From NCBI GenBank assembly GCA_944362695.1, contig CALVTQ010000042.1, positions 1 through 37,807 on the forward strand: a stretch of DNA of 37,807 nt, read 5' to 3'. Below the pieces are notes generated by a model. It was given only the letters and a program-made list of their open reading frames with translations. It did no database searches and was not told the origin of the DNA. Origin of the DNA: an uncultured Clostridia bacterium. GTDB lineage: Bacteria > Bacillota > Clostridia > Christensenellales > Aristaeellaceae. Positions 8,506 to 16,328 of the stretch are shown piece after piece (the stretch's first letter is position 1; every line of letters begins with the position of its first letter). The position numbers were made by a program, and so were the translations under genes.

Positions 8506-8603
8506 CGATAACGGACGCCGATCCAGTGAAATCAAGGAAAATCGCGCTTTTTCTCCCACTTTTCCTTCATATTCGCAAAACATGCCCGCAAAATCCATGC
8601 GCG

Positions 8604-9740
8604 TCACATGCCGCCCGCGCGTCCCGCGATGCTTTCCTCGTATTCCAGCACGACCGTCGCGCGCACGTATGCCCCGTCCACGGTCTCGCAGTCCACCCAC
8701 TTGTCCAGAATCTTCGCATCAAACGGGCATTTTTCCTTCGCCAGCGCCTGCGCCGCGCCCTGCGCCATGCTCGCCGCGTCGGTCTCGCTGCGCGTCTCGG
8801 GGACGACCACGATCTCGGCAAACGTCTCGATCTCCCGCCACACCGGCAGGTACAGCCCGACGATCCTCTGCTGCTCGCGCTGCACGTCCTGCGTCTCAAA
8901 CGGCTGCGCGCCGGCGATGACCTTCTCGCTCCATGGTGTGCGCAGCGTCACGCGCCGCCTTGTCCGCCCCGTTTCGACCGTCCGCGACGATGTCAGCGCC
9001 GCCCGTGCCGTCCCCTCGGCCCACACGCGCGCCTTGACCTCGCCCATCGCCTGCACGGGAACGAGCCCGCCGTTCTCCGTGCGCTCGACGCCCTCGATGA
9101 GCACCTGTCCACGCCGCACGGCTTGCCCCGGCGTCACCCTCGGCGTGCCGCTCGCCGCGTATATGCCCGTGACGATGCCCGCCTGCGCCGCCACGATGTC
9201 AAGCGCGCCCCCCTGCACATGCGCCCGCTCGCCCTCGCGCGCGCCCTGACAGTCGACGATCAGCGTGCTCCCCGCGAACCGCACACCCGCAAACGACAGC
9301 CCCGGCAGCCCGAGCGCCAGCTTCATGCGCAGCTCGTCCGCCGAAATCGTCGGGATCAGCCGCCCCGGCGCGATGCCCTCCTCCCTGAGAATCGCGCGGA
9401 GCTCCGCCTCGTGCTGCGCCGCGCCCTCGATGCGAATCGCCAGCAGCGTGCTTGACGACAGAAAGACGAGCGCCGCGCACAGCAGACCGGCGGGCAGCAG
9501 CATCGGCCTCCTTTTCATAAACCGCCCGACACGCACGAGCGTCCCCGCGCGCACCTCGCGCACAGCCCACCCGCAGCGCGCGCACAGCCCGCAGAGCGCC
9601 TTCATCTGCCATGCCCGCGCCGTCACGCGCATCGTCTTGGGGCCGACCCGCCGCGCGTCGCGCAGGATGATGCCCTCGCCCGCCGCCGTGCGCAGCAGCC
9701 GTTCCAGATTCAGCCCCTCGATGTCCAGCGTCAGATGCAT
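8604..9740 (-). CDS. yqfD: Sporulation protein YqfD
   Basis: 378 aa, near the family's usual 390-400. A soluble N-terminal domain of about 75 residues ends in a GRFMKRRP positive patch. A single transmembrane helix (about 80-103) follows, then an extracytoplasmic domain with the VTPGQAVRRGQVLIEG block. YqfD is a sigma E-controlled membrane protein of unknown biochemical role, needed for normal sporulation in several Firmicutes. It starts 12 nt after the yqfC stop with GGAGGG close to the ATG. The yqfC-yqfD pair is diagnostic of an endospore former. Confidence 0.92.
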   Translation of the reverse strand: MHLTLDIEGLNLERLLRTAAGEGIILRDARRVGPKTMRVTARAWQMKALCGLCARCGWAVREVRAGTLVRVGRFMKRRPMLLPAGLLCAALVFLSSSTLLAIRIEGAAQHEAELRAILREEGIAPGRLIPTISADELRMKLALGLPGLSFAGVRFAGSTLIVDCQGAREGERAHVQGGALDIVAAQAGIVTGIYAASGTPRVTPGQAVRRGQVLIEGVERTENGGLVPVQAMGEVKARVWAEGTARAALTSSRTVETGRTRRRVTLRTPWSEKVIAGAQPFETQDVQREQQRIVGLYLPVWREIETFAEIVVVPETRSETDAASMAQGAAQALAKEKCPFDAKILDKWVDCETVDGAYVRATVVLEYEESIAGRAGGM

Positions 9741-9752
9741 GCCGCCCTCCCG

Positions 9753-10031
9753 TCAGCCGTCCGCCCGGCCATACGTCACCGTCGTCACATCGTCGCCCGT
9801 GATCATCGCCGCGTCCAGCGACAGCTCGCGCAGATGCAGCCCGCGCCCGATCACGGTCAGGATGCCCCTGTCCGTCTTGAGCCGGATGCGCGCCGCCGCC
9901 AGCTCGATCACGCCGCGCTGCCCCTCGATGAGCGCGCTCGTGTGCCCCATCAGCGTCACCCGCGCCCCGCCCGTCAGCGCGTCCTCCGGCAGACCGCTTT
10001 CAAGGATCATCCTTCGGCCCGTCCTGCCCAT
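9753..10031 (-). CDS. yqfC: YqfC-like sporulation protein (YabP/YqfC family)
   Basis: 92 aa. A small beta-rich protein with the family pattern of a TLMGHTSALIEGQRGVIEL block, a RIRLKTDRGILTVIG strand pair and a final GDDV turn. Members are made in the mother cell early in sporulation; the biochemical role is unknown. The start ATG at 10031 has AGGGGGA about 6 nt upstream; an internal ATG (residue 8) is a less likely alternative. It is the first gene of the cluster, directly downstream of a strong terminator. Confidence 0.88.
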   Translation of the reverse strand: MGRTGRRMILESGLPEDALTGGARVTLMGHTSALIEGQRGVIELAAARIRLKTDRGILTVIGRGLHLRELSLDAAMITGDDVTTVTYGRADG

Positions 10032-10055
10032 CGCCCATCCCCCTTTGCCCGTTCA

Positions 10056-10063
10056 AGGCTATG
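10056..10063 (-). promoter_or_regulatory. Possible sigma E-type -10 for yqfC-yqfD
   Basis: CATAGCCT fits the sigma E -10 pattern CATAnnnT and lies about 25 nt before the ATG. A matching -35 is not clear, because the upstream part is the T-run of the preceding terminator. Confidence 0.25.
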
Positions 10064-10075
10064 CGCGCAGGGCGC

Positions 10076-10106
10076 AAAAAAACACCCGGCCAAACTCGGT
10101 CGGGTG
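10076..10106 (-). terminator. Rho-independent terminator
   Basis: On the minus strand CACCCGACC pairs with GGCCGGGTG (9 positions with one mismatch), and seven T follow (10082-10076). It lies 14 nt after the stop of the 10120-10923 gene and insulates yqfC from it. Confidence 0.9.
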
Positions 10107-10119
10107 CTGCTTTGCGGAA

Positions 10120-10923
10120 TCAGTGGGCGATGCGCGCGCCGTTTTCCATACCCAGCGCGTACAGGTTCTCGTAGCGCACGATGCGCTTGATCTGAAGCGT
10201 CAGCTCGAAGCACTCGTCAAGCGCCTGCTCGCATGCGGCCAGGTGCGCCTCCATGCGCGCGTAGAGCTCGTCGAGCTCCATGTCTTCGCGCGGCAGGGCG
10301 ATAAGCCGCATGTGGTGCGGGTTGATGACCAGCAGGATGTACTGCACGCGCTCGTCGCTGCTCTCAAAGATGTTCTTGAGCGCGTTTTCCAGCCTCTCGC
10401 GGCCGTAGCGCCAGACCTCGGCCAGAAAGTAATCGCCCTGCGGCAGGCGGCAGCTCGCCGTCACCACAGGCCGCAATGCGCTCAGGCTGCGGATCTTCAG
10501 CGAACTCATGCGCTCGTCGATCTTGTCCCGATCGTATGCCGCGCCGCGCAGCAGGTCGCAGTAAAATTCAAACTGCATCGCGCGTGTCAGGTCGTCCACC
10601 TTCTTGGTCTGCCGCTCCAGGTCGCGCGAGGAGAGCGTCCGTCTCGCGCTGGAGATCTCCCTGCGCAGCCGTTCCTCGTCGCGGGCCGTCTCCATGCCCA
10701 GCATCTCAGGCCGCCCGGACAGATATCCGAAGAATTGCTGCCCTTCCTTCACGGAGAGCAGCCATGACACCGCATCAAATCGCTCGTTTTTGAGCAGCTC
10801 CTCGCCATCCTGTGCGTTTTTGGCCACAGCGGGACGTTCAAAGCCCAGATTTTCCCACTCGGAGAAGTTCTCGTATAACGAGCGAATCTCTTCCTTGTCG
10901 GAAACCAGAAGCAATTTATACAT
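10120..10923 (-). CDS. Degenerate receiver-domain protein (YesN-like, no HTH)
   Basis: 267 aa. The N-terminus (MYKLLLVSDKEEIRSLYE, then WENLGFERPAVAKNAQDGEELL) looks like the receiver domain of YesN/AraC-type response regulators. Key residues are lost: the acidic pair reads S8-D9, and the phosphoacceptor position after F49-D50 is W54/L55, not Asp. A predicted helical region (about 80-130) and an alpha/beta middle domain follow. The C-terminal AraC helix-turn-helix expected in YesN proteins is missing; the reading frame ends just before a clean terminator, so this is not obvious frameshift damage. It has its own promoter. Function unknown; a ligand- or protein-binding regulator is possible. 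Confidence 0.65.
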   Translation of the reverse strand: MYKLLLVSDKEEIRSLYENFSEWENLGFERPAVAKNAQDGEELLKNERFDAVSWLLSVKEGQQFFGYLSGRPEMLGMETARDEERLRREISSARRTLSSRDLERQTKKVDDLTRAMQFEFYCDLLRGAAYDRDKIDERMSSLKIRSLSALRPVVTASCRLPQGDYFLAEVWRYGRERLENALKNIFESSDERVQYILLVINPHHMRLIALPREDMELDELYARMEAHLAACEQALDECFELTLQIKRIVRYENLYALGMENGARIAH

Positions 10924-10969
10924 AAGTCCTCCACGTACATTTCCGTAATCCCGGAATTGCTACCCTACT

Positions 10970-10998
10970 ATTATAGAATAGATGAATCAATCTGACAA
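10970..10998 (-). promoter_or_regulatory. Sigma A-type promoter of the 10120-10923 gene
   Basis: TTGTCA (10998-10993) and a consensus TATAAT (10975-10970) are 17 bp apart. GGAGGA follows just ahead of the ATG at 10923. Confidence 0.85.
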
Positions 10999-11008
10999 GG
11001 GAATGGAT

Positions 11009-11035
11009 GAATTTTGTGCGATAAATACAAAATTC
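11009..11035. repeat. 9-bp inverted repeat upstream of the promoter
   Basis: GAATTTTGT (11009-11017) and ACAAAATTC (11027-11035) are a perfect inverted repeat with a 9-bp spacer. It lies 11 bp upstream of the -35 at 10998-10993 and shares 4 bases with the purB terminator stem. It could be an activator or repressor site. Confidence 0.5.
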
Positions 11036-11067
11036 GTCCAAGAACGACGCTTGATTCTTGGACGAAT
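11032..11067 (-). terminator. Terminator of purC-purB
   Basis: A perfect 13-bp stem (11032-11044 with 11055-11067) has a 10-nt loop. On the minus strand it is followed by TTTGTATTTAT. It lies about 50 nt after the purB stop. Confidence 0.75.
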
Positions 11068-11118
11068 CTGTATGATATGCAAGATTTACGTCATTATATG
11101 TGCATAATATCGCCAAAC

Positions 11119-12417
11119 TTACTTCTCAAGGCCCAGGCGCTTGAAGACCTCGTCCACGTGCTTGTAGTGGTAGGACAGATCGAAGCACTTGTCGAGCTCC
11201 TCCTTGGTCAGGCGCTCGGCGACGACCGGCTCCTGCTCGATGAGCTCGCGGAACGGCCTCTGCTCCTGCCAGGCGCGCATGGCGTTGCGCTGCACGCAGT
11301 CATACGCGGTCTCGCGCAGCATGCCCTTCTCGATCAGGGTCAGCAGCACGTGCTGGCTGTTGGTCAGGCCAAAGCTCATGGACATCGAGCGCTCCATGTT
11401 CTCCGGGTAGACGAACAGGTCACCCAGGATGCGGGTCATGAGCGTAAGCATGTAGTCAAGCAGCTGCGTGGCGTCCGGCAGGATGATGCGCTCGACGGAG
11501 GAATGGCTGATGTCGCGCTCGTGCCAGAGGGCGACGTCCTCCATCGCGGAGAGCGCATAGCCGCGCAGCACACGGGACAGGCCGCAGACCTTCTCGCAGT
11601 TGATCGGGTTGCGCTTGTGCGGCATCGCGGAGGAACCCTTCTGGCCCGCGCGGAACGGCTCTTCAACCTCGCGCAGCTCGGTCTTCTGCAGGCCGCGCAC
11701 CTCGGTGGCGTACTTCTCAAGGCAGGAACCGATGATGGCGATGGTCGTCATCAGCTCGGCATAGCGGTCGCGCTGGAGCACCTGCGTGCTGATCGGCGAG
11801 GGCTCAAGGCCCATCTGCTCGCAGACGTACTTCTCCACGAACGGATCGACGTTGGCATACGTGCCGACCGCGCCGGAGATCTTGCCCACGCGGATGGTCT
11901 TGTGCGCATGCTCCATGCGCTCCATGTTGCGCTGCATCTCGGCGTACCACAGCGCGAACTTGAGGCCCAGCGTCGTCGGCTCGGCGTGCACGCCGTGGGT
12001 GCGGCCCATGCAGGGCAGCATCTTGTATTTGACGGCCTGCGAGGCGAGCACGTCGATGAGCTTGTGCATGTCGGCCTCGATGATGTCGCACGCCTTGGAG
12101 ACGATGGAGGACAGCGCCGTGTCCACGACGTCGGTGCTGGTCAGGCCGAAGTGCAGATACTTCGACTCGTCGCCCAGGCTCTCGGCCACGCAGCGGGTGA
12201 ACGCCACGACGTCGTGACGCGTGCTCTCCTCGATCTCCTCGATGCGCTCGACGGTGAATTTCGCGTTCTTGCGCATCGCGGCGGCGGCCTCGGCCGGCAC
12301 CTTGCCCAGCTTCACCCATGCGTCGGTGGCGTTGAGCTCGACCTCCAGCCAGGTCTCAAACTTCTTTTGCTTCGTCCAGAGCGCGGCCATTTCCGGGCGC
12401 GTGTAGCGATCGATCAT
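11119..12417 (-). CDS. purB: Adenylosuccinate lyase
   Basis: 432 aa. It cleaves SAICAR to AICAR and adenylosuccinate to AMP in de novo purine synthesis, as a cytosolic homotetramer. The signature GSSAMPHKRNP is intact. The STRHDVVAF and LTSTDVVDTA blocks and GRTHGVHAEPTTLG (catalytic His region) are also present. It overlaps purC by one base (TGATG), so translation is probably coupled. A strong hairpin terminator follows. Confidence 0.97.
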   Translation of the reverse strand: MIDRYTRPEMAALWTKQKKFETWLEVELNATDAWVKLGKVPAEAAAAMRKNAKFTVERIEEIEESTRHDVVAFTRCVAESLGDESKYLHFGLTSTDVVDTALSSIVSKACDIIEADMHKLIDVLASQAVKYKMLPCMGRTHGVHAEPTTLGLKFALWYAEMQRNMERMEHAHKTIRVGKISGAVGTYANVDPFVEKYVCEQMGLEPSPISTQVLQRDRYAELMTTIAIIGSCLEKYATEVRGLQKTELREVEEPFRAGQKGSSAMPHKRNPINCEKVCGLSRVLRGYALSAMEDVALWHERDISHSSVERIILPDATQLLDYMLTLMTRILGDLFVYPENMERSMSMSFGLTNSQHVLLTLIEKGMLRETAYDCVQRNAMRAWQEQRPFRELIEQEPVVAERLTKEELDKCFDLSYHYKHVDEVFKRLGLEK

Positions 12418-13133
12418 CAGTCGTTTCCTCCCATGAGGCGGCGCAGGATCTCCTGATACGCGCCCTCGACGTCGCCCAGATCGCGGCGGAAGCGGTCCTT
12501 ATCCAGCTTCTCGCCGGTCTTGCTGTCCCAGAAACGGCAGGTGTCCGGGGAAATCTCGTCGGCCAGCAGGATCTCGCCGTTAAAGCGGCCAAACTCCAGC
12601 TTGAAGTCGATGAGCTCGATGTTCAGGTCCTTGAGGTAGGCGGTCAGCAGCTCGTTGACCTTCAGGGCCATCTCGCTGATGGTCTTGACCTCTTCCGGCG
12701 TGGCGCAGCCCAGCGCGGCGATGTGGTATTCGTTGACCATCGGGTCGCCGAGATCGTCGTCCTTGTAGCAGAACTCCAGCACGGTGGTGCTCAGCTTGGT
12801 GCCCTCCGGCATGCCCAGGCGCTTGGAGAGGCTGCCCGCCGCGATATTGCGCACGATGACCTCCAGCGGCACGATCTGCACGCGGCGCACGACGCTGTCG
12901 CGCTCGTTGATCTGCTCCACCAGATGGGTCTTGATGCCGTTCGATTCGAGCATCTTGAACAGATGGTTGCTCACCAGATTATTGACGACGCCCTTGCCCA
13001 CGATCGTGCCCTTCTTCAGGCCGTTGAACGCGGTCGCATCGTCTTTATAATGGATCACCGCGAGCGTGGGATCGTCGGTCGCAAAGACCTGCTTCGCCTT
13101 GCCCTCGTACATCATTTCAAGCTGCTTTGCCAT
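12417..13133 (-). CDS. purC: SAICAR synthetase
   Basis: 238 aa, normal length. It joins aspartate to CAIR using ATP to give SAICAR, the substrate of the next gene's enzyme. EGKAKQVF near the N-terminus, the [15 protein letters not shown] signature, and [11 protein letters not shown] with [14 protein letters not shown] are all present. An AAAGGGGAA site precedes the ATG. The leader (13134-13226) is about 90 nt and GC-rich. No purine riboswitch core or PurR-type box was recognised. Confidence 0.97.
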   Translation of the reverse strand: MAKQLEMMYEGKAKQVFATDDPTLAVIHYKDDATAFNGLKKGTIVGKGVVNNLVSNHLFKMLESNGIKTHLVEQINERDSVVRRVQIVPLEVIVRNIAAGSLSKRLGMPEGTKLSTTVLEFCYKDDDLGDPMVNEYHIAALGCATPEEVKTISEMALKVNELLTAYLKDLNIELIDFKLEFGRFNGEILLADEISPDTCRFWDSKTGEKLDKDRFRRDLGDVEGAYQEILRRLMGGND

Positions 13134-13226
13134 GGTAAGGTTCCCCTTTCTTCATCTGCGGGCGCGCAGGCCCGTGCTTTGGGTCATTTCATTCAAGCGG
13201 CAGGCACGCCGCCCAGCCGCGCAAGT

Positions 13227-13255
13227 ATTGTAGCAGAAAACAGGATTTGAAGCAA
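13227..13255 (-). promoter_or_regulatory. Candidate purC-purB promoter
   Basis: TTGCTT (13255-13250) and TACAAT (13232-13227) are 17 bp apart. The -35 is weak (3 of 6). Confidence 0.5.
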
Positions 13256-13269
13256 CAGCCAATCCGATA

Positions 13270-13287
13270 GAAATTCGCGCGAATTTC
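13270..13287. repeat. Perfect 18-bp palindrome, candidate operator
   Basis: GAAATTCGCGCGAATTTC is fully self-complementary. It sits 15 bp upstream of the purC -35 and about 115 bp upstream of the promoter of the divergent carrier gene. I do not recognise the cognate regulator. Confidence 0.6.
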
Positions 13288-13300
13288 AAAAACGTTCGGC

Positions 13301-13389
13301 TTTTGTGCCGTTTCACCGTTTTTATCCGGCCTTTTCCATGCGCTTTTCGTCCGGTTTCCGCACAAATCGCCCGCAGCCGTTCGCTTTTT
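13301..13389. other. Phased T-tracts upstream of a promoter
   Basis: Runs of 3-5 T begin near 13301, 13311, 13319, 13332, 13344, 13355 and 13385, mostly 8-13 bp apart, in an otherwise GC-rich spacer. Such spacing can bend DNA. With the palindrome and two promoters this accounts for the 342-bp gap 13134-13475. Confidence 0.4.
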
Positions 13390-13402
13390 GCCGCCCGTTT
13401 GA

Positions 13403-13431
13403 TTGACATCCCCGCCGCTTTGGGCTAAAAT
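13403..13431 (+). promoter_or_regulatory. Near-consensus promoter of the AEC carrier operon
   Basis: A consensus TTGACA (13403-13408) and TAAAAT (13426-13431) are 17 bp apart. It rules out a TTG start at 13431 and supports the ATG at 13476. Confidence 0.88.
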
Positions 13432-13475
13432 TGTTTATCGGCATCGCCGAACGATTGCAAAAGCGAGGTATCCCT

Positions 13476-14384
13476 ATGACGTTTGTGACCATGACCACGC
13501 TTCAGGCGCAGCTCTTCATCTTCATGCTCGCGGGCTTCATCCTGCGCCGAGCGGGCGTCATCACCGCCGAGGGCAAGAAGTCGCTCTCCGATCTTCTGAT
13601 CGACTTCATCCTCCCGGCGAATATCATCTGCTCGTTCCAGCTCGATCTGTCCGCGGAGCTTCTGACCTCCTGCGCCGCGATGCTGATCATCTCCATCGTC
13701 TGCCAGTTCGTCTATCTGCTCGTCAGCCGCGTCATCTATCCCGGCGCGCCGCGCGAGCGCCTGGCCTGTCTGCGTTACGGCACGGTCTGCTCGAACGCGG
13801 GCTTCCTCGGCCTGCCGATCATCGGCGGCGTCGTCGGCACGATGGGCACGCTGCTGACCTCCGTCGCGCTGATCCCGCAGCGCATCGTCATGTGGTCGGC
13901 GGGCCTCTCGCTGTTCACCAAGACCGACGGAAAATCCGTCATCCGCAAGCTGGCGACGCATCCGTGCATCGTCGCGGTGTTCATCGGCTTCGCGCTCATG
14001 CTCGGCGGCAACCCGACCTTCCCCGATTTCATTCAGAAGGCGCTCTCCGGTGCGTCCGGCTGCACAACCTGCCTGTCCATGCTCGTCATCGGCAGCATCC
14101 TCGCCGAGGCGAAGCATATCAATTGGAAGGACAAGCTCATGTGGTGGTATGTCGCCGTGCGCCTTGTCATCATTCCGCTGATCGTCTTCGCGGCGCTCGC
14201 GCTTCTGCCGGTCGATCCGCTCGTGCGCACCGTCATGGTCCTCATGAGCGCCATGCCCGCCGGCTCGACGACGGCCATCCTCGCCGCGCGCTATGACGGC
14301 GACGCGCCGTTCGCCTCCTGCCTCGTGTTCGTCACGACGCTGCTGTCGATGGTGACACTGCCTCTGCTCTGCCTGTTCCTTTGA
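13476..14384 (+). CDS. AEC (auxin efflux carrier) family transporter
   Basis: 302 aa with about ten hydrophobic helices. The N-terminal FMLAGFILRRAGVITAEGKKSLSDLLIDFILPANI block is typical of bacterial AEC permeases, as is the C-terminal MSAMPAGSTTAILAARY segment. Bacterial members carry malate, lactate or other carboxylates; the substrate cannot be read from the sequence. The start is the ATG at 13476 with a weak GAGG site. A 2-hydroxyacid dehydrogenase begins 28 nt downstream in the same transcript, suggesting uptake or export of a hydroxyacid (inference). Confidence 0.88.
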   Translation: MTFVTMTTLQAQLFIFMLAGFILRRAGVITAEGKKSLSDLLIDFILPANIICSFQLDLSAELLTSCAAMLIISIVCQFVYLLVSRVIYPGAPRERLACLRYGTVCSNAGFLGLPIIGGVVGTMGTLLTSVALIPQRIVMWSAGLSLFTKTDGKSVIRKLATHPCIVAVFIGFALMLGGNPTFPDFIQKALSGASGCTTCLSMLVIGSILAEAKHINWKDKLMWWYVAVRLVIIPLIVFAALALLPVDPLVRTVMVLMSAMPAGSTTAILAARYDGDAPFASCLVFVTTLLSMVTLPLLCLFL

Positions 14385-14411
14385 TTTTGTTTATATAAAG
14401 GAGTTTTTTCA

Positions 14412-15350
14412 ATGGCTCATGTTGTGATTACGGCGCGAAACTACGCCGATCTCTCGCCCGATGCCGTCGCCATGCTGCGCGATGCCGGGCATATTGTCAC
14501 CGTCATCCGCGACGGCATGCTGCTTTCCCCCGCCGAGCTGCACGACGTGCTCGCCGATGCGGACGCGGCCATTGTCTCTTTGGAGAAGTTCGACCGGGAG
14601 CTGCTCGCCTCCCTGCCCAAGCTCAAGCTGCTCTCCCGCCGCGGCGTCGGCGTGGACTCCATCGACATGGACGCCTGCCGCGAGCTGGGCATCACCGTCG
14701 CACGCACGCTGGGTCAGGTCGAGGGCTCCGTCGCCGAATACGTCATCGCCTGCGTGTTCTATTTCGCCCGCAGGCTGCACGAGCAGACCGCACCCATGCA
14801 CGATCACCAGTGGAAGCGCATCCTCACCCCCGGCGCCAAGACGCGCACCATCGGCCTCGTCGGCTTCGGCGGCATCGGCACGCAGGTCGCCCGCCGCGCC
14901 GACGCCCTCGGCATGCGCGTGCTCTGCCATGCGCGCCACAGGCATCCCGAGGCCGAGCAGCTCTATCACGCGCAGTTCATGCCGCTGCCCGATCTGCTCG
15001 CCGCCAGCGATTACGTCGCCGCCGCCGTCCCGCTGACCAACCAGACGCGCGGCATGTTCGACGCCGCCTCCTTCGCGAAGATGAAGCCCGGCGCTGTGTT
15101 CATCAACGTCGCCCGTGCCGCCGTCGTGCGCGAGCCCGACCTGCTCGCCTCTCTGCAAAGCGGCCATCTCGGCGGGGCCGCGATCGACGTATACGACACC
15201 GAGCCCTGCACGACCTCGCCCTTCTGCGGCCTGCCCAACGTCATCCTCACGCCGCACACCGCGCCCTACACGCAGGAGAATTTCACCTGCATGAACCTGA
15301 CCGCCGCGCAGAACGTCATCGACTTCTTCGCCAAGGCTGAGCAGGCATAA
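14412..15350 (+). CDS. D-2-hydroxyacid dehydrogenase (SerA-like)
   Basis: 312 aa. An NAD-dependent dehydrogenase of the D-2-hydroxyacid family. The Rossmann motif is GLVGFGGIGTQVARRA. The catalytic triad is visible: Arg in INVARAAVV, Glu in DVYDTEP and His in LTPHTAPYT. VGVDSIDMDACRELGITV and the GSVAEYVIA helix are also typical. There is no C-terminal ACT or intervening domain, so it is a short form. The preceding carrier gene makes a catabolic or detoxifying role on a 2-hydroxy/2-oxo acid as likely as serine synthesis. Translation starts behind AAAGGAG. A strong terminator follows. Confidence 0.88.
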   Translation: MAHVVITARNYADLSPDAVAMLRDAGHIVTVIRDGMLLSPAELHDVLADADAAIVSLEKFDRELLASLPKLKLLSRRGVGVDSIDMDACRELGITVARTLGQVEGSVAEYVIACVFYFARRLHEQTAPMHDHQWKRILTPGAKTRTIGLVGFGGIGTQVARRADALGMRVLCHARHRHPEAEQLYHAQFMPLPDLLAASDYVAAAVPLTNQTRGMFDAASFAKMKPGAVFINVARAAVVREPDLLASLQSGHLGGAAIDVYDTEPCTTSPFCGLPNVILTPHTAPYTQENFTCMNLTAAQNVIDFFAKAEQA

Positions 15351-15366
15351 CCCCAAAACGCAGCGC

Positions 15367-15405
15367 GCCGCCCGCTTCTTTTCACGGAAGCAGGCGGCAT
15401 TTTTT
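15367..15405 (+). terminator. Rho-independent terminator
   Basis: A 12-position stem with one mismatch (15367-15378 with 15387-15398) is followed by ATTTTTTATT. It separates the carrier operon from the convergent gene at 15420. Confidence 0.9.
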
Positions 15406-15419
15406 ATTCTATGTATGAA

Positions 15420-16226
15420 TCAGTACGGCGAGGCCCAGTCCGTCAGCTTCTGCACGGCATCCGCCGGGGCATAGACGTAGCAGCCCGTCTTCTCGTCGAT
15501 GAGCATGTACCATCCGTCGATCTGATCGAAGACCAGGAACTCCTTCCCCGCCTTCAGGTCGCCCACCTTGACATAGCGGCTGCCCGGCCCGGAGCGCAGC
15601 TCGACATCATACAGCGCCTTTGCGGACGCGCGCATCTTGTGCGACGCCTCGAACGTCGAGTCGTAGTGCTTCGCGCTCATCGGCACGAACGCCGCCGCCT
15701 GACGCAGCGAGATCACGTAATAGTCGTGATAGAATCCGATCACCTTGTGGCGCGACAGCTTGCTGAGCTCGCCCACGCGCTTGGATTTCGTGCTCGGCGC
15801 GCTGTATGCCGGTGCGCCGCTCTCCATCATCACGATTTCCAGCGGCTTATACGCCGTGTACACCTGATTGATCCAGCCGTCCACGCCGTCATAATGCACG
15901 TAATAGAATCCGTCCTGGCTCACCGGCGTCCCCCAGTCGTCCAGATGCGCCTCGACCACCGCGTCGCTGGGCACCCATTTCAGGCGCGTGCTCAGCGTCT
16001 TGGGCTTGTTCCACAGGCTCGCCTTTACGCATGTGACGTACATCCTGTTGCCGCTGTCGGCCCAGTTCAGCCCCTCCGCCGACGTGAAGTCCTCATACCA
16101 TCCGGTAAACTGCGCGTACTGCACGCCGTCTCCATATGCGCTGGAATACCCGTCCGCCAGTGCCGCGCCCGCAAGCAGCATCGCCGCGCAAAGCGCCAGG
16201 CACGCCGCCATCTTCATCTTCCTCAT
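15420..16226 (-). CDS. Secreted SH3b-like domain protein
   Basis: 268 aa. A signal peptide (about 1-24) ends ALA-DG. The mature part contains at least two SH3b-like segments: one around GFYYVHYDGVDGWINQVYT and a C-terminal one with DVELRSGPGSRYVKVGDLKAG and GWYMLIDEKTGCYVYAP. Such domains bind cell-wall peptides or glycans. No enzymatic domain is visible, so it may be a wall-associated or sensory protein. AAGGAG precedes the ATG. No clear promoter is seen in the 100-bp gap. Confidence 0.75.
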   Translation of the reverse strand: MRKMKMAACLALCAAMLLAGAALADGYSSAYGDGVQYAQFTGWYEDFTSAEGLNWADSGNRMYVTCVKASLWNKPKTLSTRLKWVPSDAVVEAHLDDWGTPVSQDGFYYVHYDGVDGWINQVYTAYKPLEIVMMESGAPAYSAPSTKSKRVGELSKLSRHKVIGFYHDYYVISLRQAAAFVPMSAKHYDSTFEASHKMRASAKALYDVELRSGPGSRYVKVGDLKAGKEFLVFDQIDGWYMLIDEKTGCYVYAPADAVQKLTDWASPY

Positions 16227-16328
16227 ATCCTTCGCTCCTTTTTCCGGCTCGCGCCGTTTGATCTTCAGTTGTCTATATAACGATTGACCGGCATCATTTC
16301 ATCCCGCACGGCGTCCATTCTGGGAAAA

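Noticed and set aside
8437-8700. An 87-codon minus-strand frame between yqfD and phoH.
   Set aside because: It overlaps the end of yqfD, has no ribosome site and crosses the phoH promoter.
13134-13226. A purine riboswitch or PurR box in the purC leader.
   Set aside because: No conserved riboswitch core or PurR half-sites could be found; the leader only shows GC-rich weak hairpins.
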